A DNA stretch of 64,000 nucleotides, from contig NZ_NFZV01000009.1 of assembly GCF_003399765.1 (NCBI RefSeq), positions 88,026-152,025 on the forward strand. The letters are read 5' to 3'. The notes beneath the pieces were generated by a model that did no database searches, was not told where the DNA came from, and was given only the letters and a program-made list of their open reading frames with translations. Shown here piece after piece: positions 57,292 to 64,000 of this stretch (positions are counted from its first letter, which is position 1; each line of letters starts with the position of its first letter). The translations under genes and the position numbers were made by a program. The DNA comes from Alkalilimnicola ehrlichii (GTDB lineage: Bacteria > Pseudomonadota > Gammaproteobacteria > Nitrococcales > AK92).

Positions 57292-58902
57292 GCTGGCGGC
57301 CAAGCGTTCCAGTTCATGTACCGCATCGGAGGTTCGGGCCACCTTTTGGTTGTTGCCGTCGGCCATTTTGGCGATGCGCTCGACTTCCTCGGCTATCTGC
57401 CGGGTCTTGCTAAGTTGTTCTTGCGATAGCGCGGTAAGCGTAACCAGGTCGTCTTTCGTGACGGTCGCGCCTTCGTTGAGTGCAGCTAGCGAGGGCACCA
57501 GGTCGTCTACCGCACGGACGCCGCTCTCGACGCGTTGATTGCCAAGCTCCATCGCCGCGGAGGCTTTGGCGATTTCGTCCTGAATGGTTTCCAGCACCGT
57601 ATGAATATTGGTCGTGGCTTCGCCCGTGCGGCTGGCCAGCTCCCGTACTTCGTCCGCCACGACAGCGAAGCCGCGCCCTTGATCGCCGGCTCGGGCCGCT
57701 TCGATGGCGGCGTTTAACGCCAGCAGATTGGTTTGCTCCGCAATCTGTTTAATGGTGGTGGCGATGCCGTTGATTTGCGTGGAGTACTGCTCCAGGCTTT
57801 GCACGCTACGGGAAGAGTCGCCGACGGCTTGGGCGATCTTTTTGATTTCCGACGAGGCCTTAGCGACAGAATCCTGCCCGGTCAGCGACATGGCTACGGC
57901 CTCCTCAGCTTTCGCCTGAGCCGATTCGGTACTGGTGGTGATGCCGGCGAAATTCTCGCTGACGCTATCGACGGTTGCGGCAATGGAGCTGGCGGCATCG
58001 CTTTGTTGGGCGGAGCCGGTGGTAATTTGATCGTAGGTCTCGGAAAGCTCTGTCGCCGAGGAGGATAGTTGCTCCGCCCCTTGTGCAATTTCGGCGATCA
58101 TGCCTTGTAAACGTTCCTGCATCTTGCGCAAGGAATCCAAGAGACTGCCGAATTCGTCGCGGCGATCCTGCGGAATCTGACTGTTCAAGCGACCATGCGC
58201 AATACTATGAGCGACCTGCATTGCCAGCTGCAGCGGTTTCGAGATCGAGCGAATAGTCGATACGGCGAGGCCAATGGCGAGCAGGAAGCCGACCGCCACC
58301 AACCCAATCATGGAGGCGCGGAGCAACTGATAGGCGGCAATCGAGTTGTCGAACTCCTGGCGGGAGAGGGCTTCTTGATAATCCATCAAGGCGTTGACAG
58401 TCTCCACCAATTCGTCGAAGGCCGGATTGACCGCTATCCGAATCGTGGTCAATGCACCGCCGCTGGAGCCATCCAGGTAGGTTTGCACCGCTTGGTTGCG
58501 GGCCTCGTCATAGCGTTCCCAGCGTTCCTGAAATTCTTCGCGCAGAGCAATTTCTTCCGGCGTTTGGGCACGTTGTAGCAGCGTCTCGAAGTGGGCCAGG
58601 CCGCTTTCGTCGTACGCAGCCATGGCATCGAAATGCTCATGCGCGTGGCGCGTCAGTCGCGTTTGCATGGCGGTAAGCAAGCGCATGCGCGCTTTGTTTA
58701 TGTCGTCCAGCCCTCGTCCGAGGGCGGCGAGCGGTACTGCACGGTCCTCATACGTCGAGCGCAGCTTTTCGTTAGCCGAGGCGAGTCCGTATAAGCCAAA
58801 GCTGCCGGTGGCTACAAGCAGCGCGAGTAAAACGCCGGAGAGTGCGTAAAGTCGATGACTGACTTTGATCTGTGCCAGTAAGTGTTTGAGTAGACCGACC
58901 AT
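57262..58902 (-). CDS. Methyl-accepting chemotaxis protein
   Basis: 546 residues. Transmembrane segments at about 18-40 ([22 protein letters not shown]) and about 195-215 ([18 protein letters not shown]) flank a helical periplasmic four-helix-bundle sensor. HAMP follows ([18 protein letters not shown]), then a cytoplasmic hairpin with the conserved tip [23 protein letters not shown]. There is no C-terminal CheR pentapeptide. It probably couples to CheA/CheW encoded elsewhere; the ligand is unknown. Confidence 0.95.
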   Translation of the reverse strand: MVGLLKHLLAQIKVSHRLYALSGVLLALLVATGSFGLYGLASANEKLRSTYEDRAVPLAALGRGLDDINKARMRLLTAMQTRLTRHAHEHFDAMAAYDESGLAHFETLLQRAQTPEEIALREEFQERWERYDEARNQAVQTYLDGSSGGALTTIRIAVNPAFDELVETVNALMDYQEALSRQEFDNSIAAYQLLRASMIGLVAVGFLLAIGLAVSTIRSISKPLQLAMQVAHSIAHGRLNSQIPQDRRDEFGSLLDSLRKMQERLQGMIAEIAQGAEQLSSSATELSETYDQITTGSAQQSDAASSIAATVDSVSENFAGITTSTESAQAKAEEAVAMSLTGQDSVAKASSEIKKIAQAVGDSSRSVQSLEQYSTQINGIATTIKQIAEQTNLLALNAAIEAARAGDQGRGFAVVADEVRELASRTGEATTNIHTVLETIQDEIAKASAAMELGNQRVESGVRAVDDLVPSLAALNEGATVTKDDLVTLTALSQEQLSKTRQIAEEVERIAKMADGNNQKVARTSDAVHELERLAASLKISVSRFN

Positions 58903-59238
58903 TGCTCATTCCCCCCCGCGTTGCCGGCGTTTTCGTTATCCCGGAAGTGCGAATCAGCTTTCCATATTATGAGATTCGTTAGATTGGATTGTAGTGTAAC
59001 TTCACAAGAAACTACAATGTTATTGTGAGCCGCTAGCTTGGCTAACATGGGCTTGAGATAGGCCTTTATACAAACAAACGTAATAAGTATAAGCAGCCCG
59101 CTGTAACGCGAGGAGGCCGACGGATCTGCCGACGAGGAGAGGCGGGCGGTGGCGGTCGACGAGGCGCTTGGCAGTGGCCTGTAAGAGGTCGATAACGATA
59201 TGAAGATACATTTTGGCGGCCGCCGAGGATCGGGAGCG
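58903..59238. other. Intergenic region between divergent genes, no gene seen
   Basis: 336 bases between the chemoreceptor gene and the epimerase-like gene. It holds short AT-rich stretches, presumably two divergent promoters, and GGGAG before the ATG at 59239. Confidence 0.4.
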
Positions 59239-60701
59239 ATGCGGACCAAGGCATGGTTCGGTTTAGGATTATTACTAGTCGGGGCCGCCTGGCTCGGTTA
59301 CGACGCATTGGCGAAAGCCGATAATCCCGTCGCGCAACTGCCCGAGCCCGAGCGCTGGATCGAACACCTGGAACAGGATCTCATGCCATTTTGGATGCAC
59401 GCCGATGCGCGCGGTGTGCCTAAAGGTGCCTACCCGACTTTCCGTTGCCGCGACGGTAGCGTCTTAAATGTCGAAGCGCCTTGTCCGGAATTAGCGCAAG
59501 CGCCGTCCTGGGTGCGCGATTATATCGACCGCGACTATACGCGGATGCGTTCGCGCCAGGCCTACACCTACGGCGTGGCGTTTCACATGACGGGCAAGCC
59601 GGAGTATTTGGCGCTTGCGAAAGCTGGGGTAAATTGGATTCGCGAACATGCCCTGGACCCTGAGACCGGCTCGGCGATTAGTTACTGGCACGACGGCGAA
59701 CCGGGGCCGGCGACACTTGCCCGCAACACGCAGGATTTGGCCTATGCCCAGTTAGGCATGGCGATGTATTACTACCTCACGCGCGACCCCGATGTGCGGG
59801 AGGATATTCTTCGTCTTAAACGCCATATCTTCACGGTATATTACGATCCAGCGCACGATGAGCTGCGTTGGACGGTCGAAGGCGAAGAGGCCGGTCAGCG
59901 CGAGCTGGTGGCGCAGCTCGATCAGATCAATGCCTACATGTTGTTATTGGCGCCGATTCTGCCGCAGCCTTATCAGGCGGAATGGAAGCGCGACCTCAAC
60001 TGGCTGTCGGAATTGCTGATTCGCGACTATTACTCCGACACGCACAATATTTTCTGGGGCACGCTGGGAGCGTCGGACAGCGATGCCTGGGGTGCCCGCC
60101 ATAACGACTTCGGGCATAGCATCAAAGCGTTCTGGATGATTCATCAGGTAGGGACCATCACCGGCAATCGGCGCCTGATCGATTTCGCCGCGCCGCGGGC
60201 GGCGCGGATGCTGGCCGATGCCTTTGTCGAGGAAGGCGGGCATTGGGCGAACCGTCCACTGGAGAACGGCATCGACACCACGCCGGTTTGGTGGGCCTAT
60301 GCCGAATTGGATCAGACAGCCGCGACCTTGGCGCTGCAAGACCCTGAACAGGCGCGCTATTTGCCCGCTACCTACCAGTTCTGGCTCGATAATATGGTGG
60401 ACCGGAAGTACGGCGGTGTATGGGGGCATTACAACGAAGACGGCGAGCATGAGAGTAGTCCCAAGGCGCACTTGTGGAAGAACGGCTATCACGAGGCCGA
60501 GCATGCGCTGGTGGCGCTGATCACCACAGCGGCGTTGCGGAATGAGTCGGTCGATTTATATTTCGCGCCGACGGTGGCCGAGGCCGAGCTTGAGTTGCGG
60601 CCGTACTTTTCCAAGGCGAGGCGGAAATTATCGCCGCTGAAGAGGTGGGCGCAGAGCCGCGTCATCGTCGTATCCGGGTGCGTTTTTCCGAGCTGCGCTA
60701 A
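59239..60701 (+). CDS. Exported AGE-like (alpha/alpha)6-barrel protein (frameshifted near the end)
   Basis: About 487 residues. The N-terminal hydrophobic segment WFGLGLLLVGAAWLGYDALA is a signal or anchor, so it acts outside the cytoplasm, unlike most N-acylglucosamine 2-epimerase-type proteins. The body holds repeated helices with aromatic residues: ARNTQDLAYAQLGMAMYYYL, HNDFGHSIKAFWMIHQVG, TPVWWAYAELDQTAATL, LWKNGYHEAEHALV. These suit sugar epimerases or isomerases. The frame breaks at the T4 run 60607-60610; one more T ends the protein at 60701 (RIRVRFSELR). The substrate is unknown. Confidence 0.75.
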
Positions 60702-60712
60702 AGCGGATAGGC

Positions 60713-60734
60713 GCTGCGCCCAGGAGGGCGCAGC
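60713..60734. terminator. Stem-loop between convergent genes
   Basis: gctgcgccc (60713-60721) pairs with gggcgcagc (60726-60734) across AGGAG. It lies after the repaired stop at 60701 and before the stop of lpdA (60745), supporting the repaired end. Confidence 0.65.
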
Positions 60735-60744
60735 GTGCGATGGT

Positions 60745-62496
60745 TTAACGGCGTGGTAGATAGAGGTCGGTGAGTGTGCCGGCCTCCGCTTCGGCCGCCA
60801 TGGCAACCGTTTCCGACAGCGTGGGGTGCGGATGCACCGTTAGGGCGATGTCCTCCGCCTCGCAACCCATCTCGATGGCCAGCGCGATCTCCGCGATCAG
60901 GTCGCCGGCGTTGGGGCCGACGATGCCGCCGCCGATAATGCGGCCGGTGGCTTTATCGAACAGCAGTTTCGTGGCTCCGTCGTCGCGGTCGAGGCTCAAG
61001 CTGCGGCCGTTCGCCGCCCACGGGAACTGTGCCTTGGAGAACGCCAAGCCCTCGCGTTTGGCCTGCTCTTCGGTGACGCCGACCCAGGCGACTTCCGGGT
61101 CGGTGTAGGCAACCGAGGGAATAACCCGGGCATCGAAGGCGCTTTTATGGCCGGCAATGACTTCCGCTGCGATCTTGCCTTCGTGTGCCGCTTTGTGCGC
61201 CAGCATGGGTTGACCGACGATGTCGCCAATGGCGTGGATGTGCGGTACCCGCGTGCGGAGGAATTCGTCCACCTCGATAAAGCCCTGCGCGTTCGCCTCA
61301 AGCCCCGCCGCGGCGAGATTGAGGTTATCGCTATTGGGGCGGCGGCCGATGGCAATCAGTACGCGGTCGAAGCGGGCTTCGTCCGGTGCGTCTTTGCCTT
61401 CCAAACGGACGGTAACGCCGCGATCGTCGGGCTGTAGCTCGGCAACGCGAGTATTGAGATAGATATTCTCGTAACGGCCTTTGATCCGCTTGAGAAGCGG
61501 TTTGACCAAGTCCGCATCGGCGCCGACCATCAGACGATCGGCCAATTCGACCACCGTAACCTGGCTGCCCAGCGCCTCGTATACCGTTGCCATTTCTAAA
61601 CCGATGATGCCGCCGCCGACGACGAGGAGCCGCTTCGGCACTTCTTCGAGCTCTAGTGCATCGGTCGAATCCATGATGCGCGGATGATTGAGATCGAAGC
61701 CGGGCGGGGCAACCGGTCGCGAGCCGGCGGCGATAATGCAGTGATTGAACTGGATGCGGCGACTGCCGCCGGCTTGTTGCACCGTCAGTGCGTGCGGCCC
61801 GAGGAAGTCCGCTCGGCCCTGCACGACTTCCACTTGCCGTTGTTTGGCAAGCCCTCTCAAACCGCCGGTCAAGCGGCCGACGACTTTGGATTTCCACTCC
61901 ACGAGCCGCGGTACGTCGATCTTCGGCTTGCCGAAAGTAATCCCTAAATCGCTGAAATGGGAAGCTTCGTCCAGTACCTTGGCCGCATGCAGCAGGGCTT
62001 TCGAAGGAATGCAGCCGACATTCAGGCAGACACCGCCCAGGCTTGGGTAGTATTCGATCAGCATCGTCTTCAGGCCCAGGTCGGCCGCCCGGAAGGCGGC
62101 CGTATAGCCGCCCGGTCCGGCGCCGATGACCACGACGTCGCAATCGTATTCCCCGATGGTGGCGGCCTTCGGCGGCGTGCCGGCCGGTTGCGTCGGCGGC
62201 TCTTCCGGCGTTGCCGGTGCTTCGCTTCCTTGCGCCACGGTTGCCGGTGCCGACACAGAAGCTTCCAATAGGCCGATAAGATCCCCTTGCTTGACCTTAT
62301 CGCCCGGCTTGATAGCGAGTTTTTGCACGGTACCGGCATGGCTTGCCGGTACCTCCATAGTGGCTTTATCGCTTTCCAAGGTGATCAAGGACTGTTCTTT
62401 CTCGACCTGATCGCCGGGACTTACCAGAACTTCGATCACATCCACGGCGTCGAAATCCCCGATGTCGGGAACTCTCAGTTCAATGGTTTCTGGCAT
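60745..62496 (-). CDS. lpdA: Dihydrolipoyl dehydrogenase with N-terminal lipoyl domain (E3)
   Basis: 583 residues. An N-terminal lipoyl domain (1-80) carries the lipoyl-Lys motif ESDKATMEV. FAD motif CDVVVIGAGPGGYTAAFRAADLGL and the redox-active pair in GGVCLNVGCIPSKALL follow. The NAD domain and the C-terminal HPHPTLSETV His-Glu segment complete a full E3. It reoxidises dihydrolipoamide of the pyruvate dehydrogenase complex. It is the last gene of the operon, 14 bases after aceF. Confidence 0.96.
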   Translation of the reverse strand: MPETIELRVPDIGDFDAVDVIEVLVSPGDQVEKEQSLITLESDKATMEVPASHAGTVQKLAIKPGDKVKQGDLIGLLEASVSAPATVAQGSEAPATPEEPPTQPAGTPPKAATIGEYDCDVVVIGAGPGGYTAAFRAADLGLKTMLIEYYPSLGGVCLNVGCIPSKALLHAAKVLDEASHFSDLGITFGKPKIDVPRLVEWKSKVVGRLTGGLRGLAKQRQVEVVQGRADFLGPHALTVQQAGGSRRIQFNHCIIAAGSRPVAPPGFDLNHPRIMDSTDALELEEVPKRLLVVGGGIIGLEMATVYEALGSQVTVVELADRLMVGADADLVKPLLKRIKGRYENIYLNTRVAELQPDDRGVTVRLEGKDAPDEARFDRVLIAIGRRPNSDNLNLAAAGLEANAQGFIEVDEFLRTRVPHIHAIGDIVGQPMLAHKAAHEGKIAAEVIAGHKSAFDARVIPSVAYTDPEVAWVGVTEEQAKREGLAFSKAQFPWAANGRSLSLDRDDGATKLLFDKATGRIIGGGIVGPNAGDLIAEIALAIEMGCEAEDIALTVHPHPTLSETVAMAAEAEAGTLTDLYLPRR

Positions 62497-62510
62497 GGTT
62501 GATTTTCCTT

Positions 62511-63842
62511 CTACAGCAGCAAGCGCCGGATATCCGCCAGGACGCCGGCGAGGTAGGCGGTGAAACGAGCGGCGGCGGCGCCGTCGATAACACGGTGGTC
62601 GTAGGAGAGCGACAGCGGCAGGATCAGCCGCGGGCGGAACTCCTCACCGTCCCATGTCGGTTTCACCGAGCTGCGGGAAACGCCGAGGATGGCTACCTCG
62701 GGAGCGTTAACAATAGGCGTGAATGCGGTGCCGCCGATGCCGCCCAGGCTTGAGATGCTAAAGCAGCCGCCCTGCATATCGGCCGGAGCGAGTTTCTTAT
62801 CGCGCGCCTTTTGCGACAGGAGGGCAAGGTCTTCCGCGATTTGATAAATACTCTTCTTATCCGCATCCCGGATAACCGGCACGACCAGCCCCTCGGGCGT
62901 ATCGACCGCCACGCCGATATGGCAGTAGTCCTTGAGAATCAAGGCGTCGCCTTCCGGGGTCAGCGAGCTACAGAATTCCGGGAACTCTCTAAGCGCAGCC
63001 GCCGCGGCCTTGACGATAAACGTCAGCGGCGTGAGCTTGATGCCCTTCGCGGCGGCGATATCTTTTTGAGCTTTGCGGAACGCTTCCAGCTCGGTAATGT
63101 CCGCCTCGTCGAATTGGGTGACGTGCGGAACATTGAGCCAGCTCCGGTGCAGGTGCGGGCCGGAGAGCTTCTTGATACGCGACAGCGGTTGCCGCTCGAT
63201 CGGGCCGAATTTCTCGAAGTCGACGGCCGGAATCGGCTCGATACCCGCGCCGGCGGTTCGAGCAGCCGGTTCGGCCAAGCGTCGTTTGACGAAGGCTTTG
63301 ACGTCTTCTTTGAGAATCCGACCGTTAGCGGCACTGCCTTGGACTTGGGATAAGTCCACCCCGAGTTCGCGAGCGAACAGGCGTACCGCCGGGCTGGCAT
63401 GAGCCCGGCGATGCCCTTCGCGATCGATCCGCGGCGGAGCGGCGGCAGCCGCTTTGGCGACTGCCGAGTCGGCGGCTGGTTGAGGGGCCGGTTTTGGTGC
63501 GTCGGCGGTCGTTGACGGCGCCGGCTTAGGCTTAGGCGGCGGTTCTACGGCCGGCTCGGCGGTCGCGGGGCCTGCTTCGGCCCCGACCGGTTCGAGCGCT
63601 TCGGCGCGTTCCAGTAGTGCAATAGGGGTGCCTTGCTTGACCTTATCGCCGGCCTTGATCTTGATTTCCTTGATCAGGCCGGCCTCCGGGGCCGGCACTT
63701 CCATGGTGGCTTTATCGCTTTCCAAGGTCAGTAGCGATTGCTCGGCTTCGACCCGCTCGCCCGGCTGCACCAGCACTTCGACGACATCGACGGCATCGAA
63801 GTCGCCGATATCGGGAATCGTTATTTCCATGACGTTAGACAC
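62511..63842 (-). CDS. aceF: Pyruvate dehydrogenase E2, dihydrolipoamide acetyltransferase
   Basis: 443 residues; GTG start with GGAGGAG 5 bases upstream. One lipoyl domain at the N-terminus (ESDKATMEV), an Ala/Pro-rich linker, then the peripheral subunit-binding domain (ASPAVRLFARELGVDLSQVQGSAANGRI). The catalytic acyltransferase domain has DHRVIDG near the end. It forms the core of the complex. Only one lipoyl domain is present, against three in E. coli. Confidence 0.95.
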   Translation of the reverse strand: MSNVMEITIPDIGDFDAVDVVEVLVQPGERVEAEQSLLTLESDKATMEVPAPEAGLIKEIKIKAGDKVKQGTPIALLERAEALEPVGAEAGPATAEPAVEPPPKPKPAPSTTADAPKPAPQPAADSAVAKAAAAAPPRIDREGHRRAHASPAVRLFARELGVDLSQVQGSAANGRILKEDVKAFVKRRLAEPAARTAGAGIEPIPAVDFEKFGPIERQPLSRIKKLSGPHLHRSWLNVPHVTQFDEADITELEAFRKAQKDIAAAKGIKLTPLTFIVKAAAAALREFPEFCSSLTPEGDALILKDYCHIGVAVDTPEGLVVPVIRDADKKSIYQIAEDLALLSQKARDKKLAPADMQGGCFSISSLGGIGGTAFTPIVNAPEVAILGVSRSSVKPTWDGEEFRPRLILPLSLSYDHRVIDGAAAARFTAYLAGVLADIRRLLL

Positions 63843-63873
63843 GAATACTCCTCCAACTCAAATGGCAGCAAGC

Positions 63874-64000
63874 TTAGGCTTTGATTGGATTGATTTTTTC
63901 AGGGTCGATGTTGTACTTCTTGATGGCTTCGCCGACTTTTTTCGCCGGTAGCTGGCCGTCATCGGCGAGCGCTTTGAGCGCGGCGACGGCGACGTAGTAG
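63874..64000 (-). CDS. aceE: Pyruvate dehydrogenase E1, C-terminal end (partial)
   Basis: Minus-strand reading frame running off the window edge. Visible residues include YYVAVAALKALADDGQL and KKYNIDPEKINPIKA, typical of the homodimeric AceE C-terminus. It is followed by aceF 31 bases downstream, as expected for an aceE-aceF-lpdA operon. Confidence 0.9.
   Translation of the reverse strand, partial: YYVAVAALKALADDGQLPAKKVGEAIKKYNIDPEKINPIKA

Noticed and set aside
1..64000. CRISPR arrays, tRNA or rRNA genes, insertion sequences, prophage
   Set aside because: Looked for regular repeats, tRNA-like cloverleaf motifs and transposase or integrase motifs while reading; none was seen. No dedicated scanner was run.

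Overview
This is a GC-rich bacterial chromosome segment with dense coding on both strands. Several traits point to a gammaproteobacterium with a lipid- and polyester-degrading lifestyle: secreted lipases with Lif foldases, a Fur-like box, an aceE-aceF-lpdA operon, GlxA, LysR, AraC and Rrf2 regulators, and an integral membrane desaturase. I do not assign a genus. I saw no rRNA, tRNA, CRISPR array, transposase or integrase.

Reading note: at least 15 genes are split by about 19 single-base frame breaks. Most lie in short homopolymers (runs of G, A or T), nearly always as one missing base, and in each case the two halves rejoin into a normal family protein. I treat these as probable sequence or assembly indels. 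Each is annotated as one gene, with the break position given.

Layout. 0-13.1 kb: tandem fatty-acid desaturases, a GlxA regulator, an HD-domain protein, a cNMP-binding protein, an acyl-CoA dehydrogenase divergent from a LysR regulator, Rrf2 plus a thioredoxin-reductase-like flavoprotein, a siderophore-binding protein behind a Fur-like box, an alpha/beta hydrolase, an AHSA1/SRPBCC protein, OsmC and a double-hotdog thioesterase. 13.2-19 kb: a PQ-loop-like membrane protein, an arylamine N-acetyltransferase, a radical SAM/metallo-beta-lactamase-fold pair, a methyltransferase and an AadA-like aminoglycoside nucleotidyltransferase. 19.4-34.1 kb: an RND efflux pair closed by a strong terminator, a response regulator-CheC/CheX protein overlapping a PAS-GGDEF cyclase, a QacA-like MFS pump divergent from an XRE/MmyB regulator, an amidase and a large hybrid histidine kinase.

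34.4-47.1 kb is the most distinctive part. Two paralogous lipase-foldase cassettes face each other in inverted orientation. Between them lie a type II PETase-like polyester hydrolase with all diagnostic residues, an AraC regulator, a flavin reductase/M20 peptidase/P-loop protein/cupin operon, an SDR and a GST.

47.8-57.3 kb: an unusual 1090-residue regulator (HTH, degenerate cyclase-like domain, STAND ATPase, TPR) converges on a flavin oxidoreductase. That gene is divergent from a small orphan gene, a PSD-like pyruvoyl decarboxylase and a C69 Ntn-hydrolase, which look like a small uncharacterised amino-acid, amine or lipid pathway. An Ada-like AraC-Ogt fusion follows. 57.3-64 kb: a chemoreceptor, a secreted (alpha/alpha)6-barrel epimerase-like protein, and the pyruvate dehydrogenase operon read from the minus strand.
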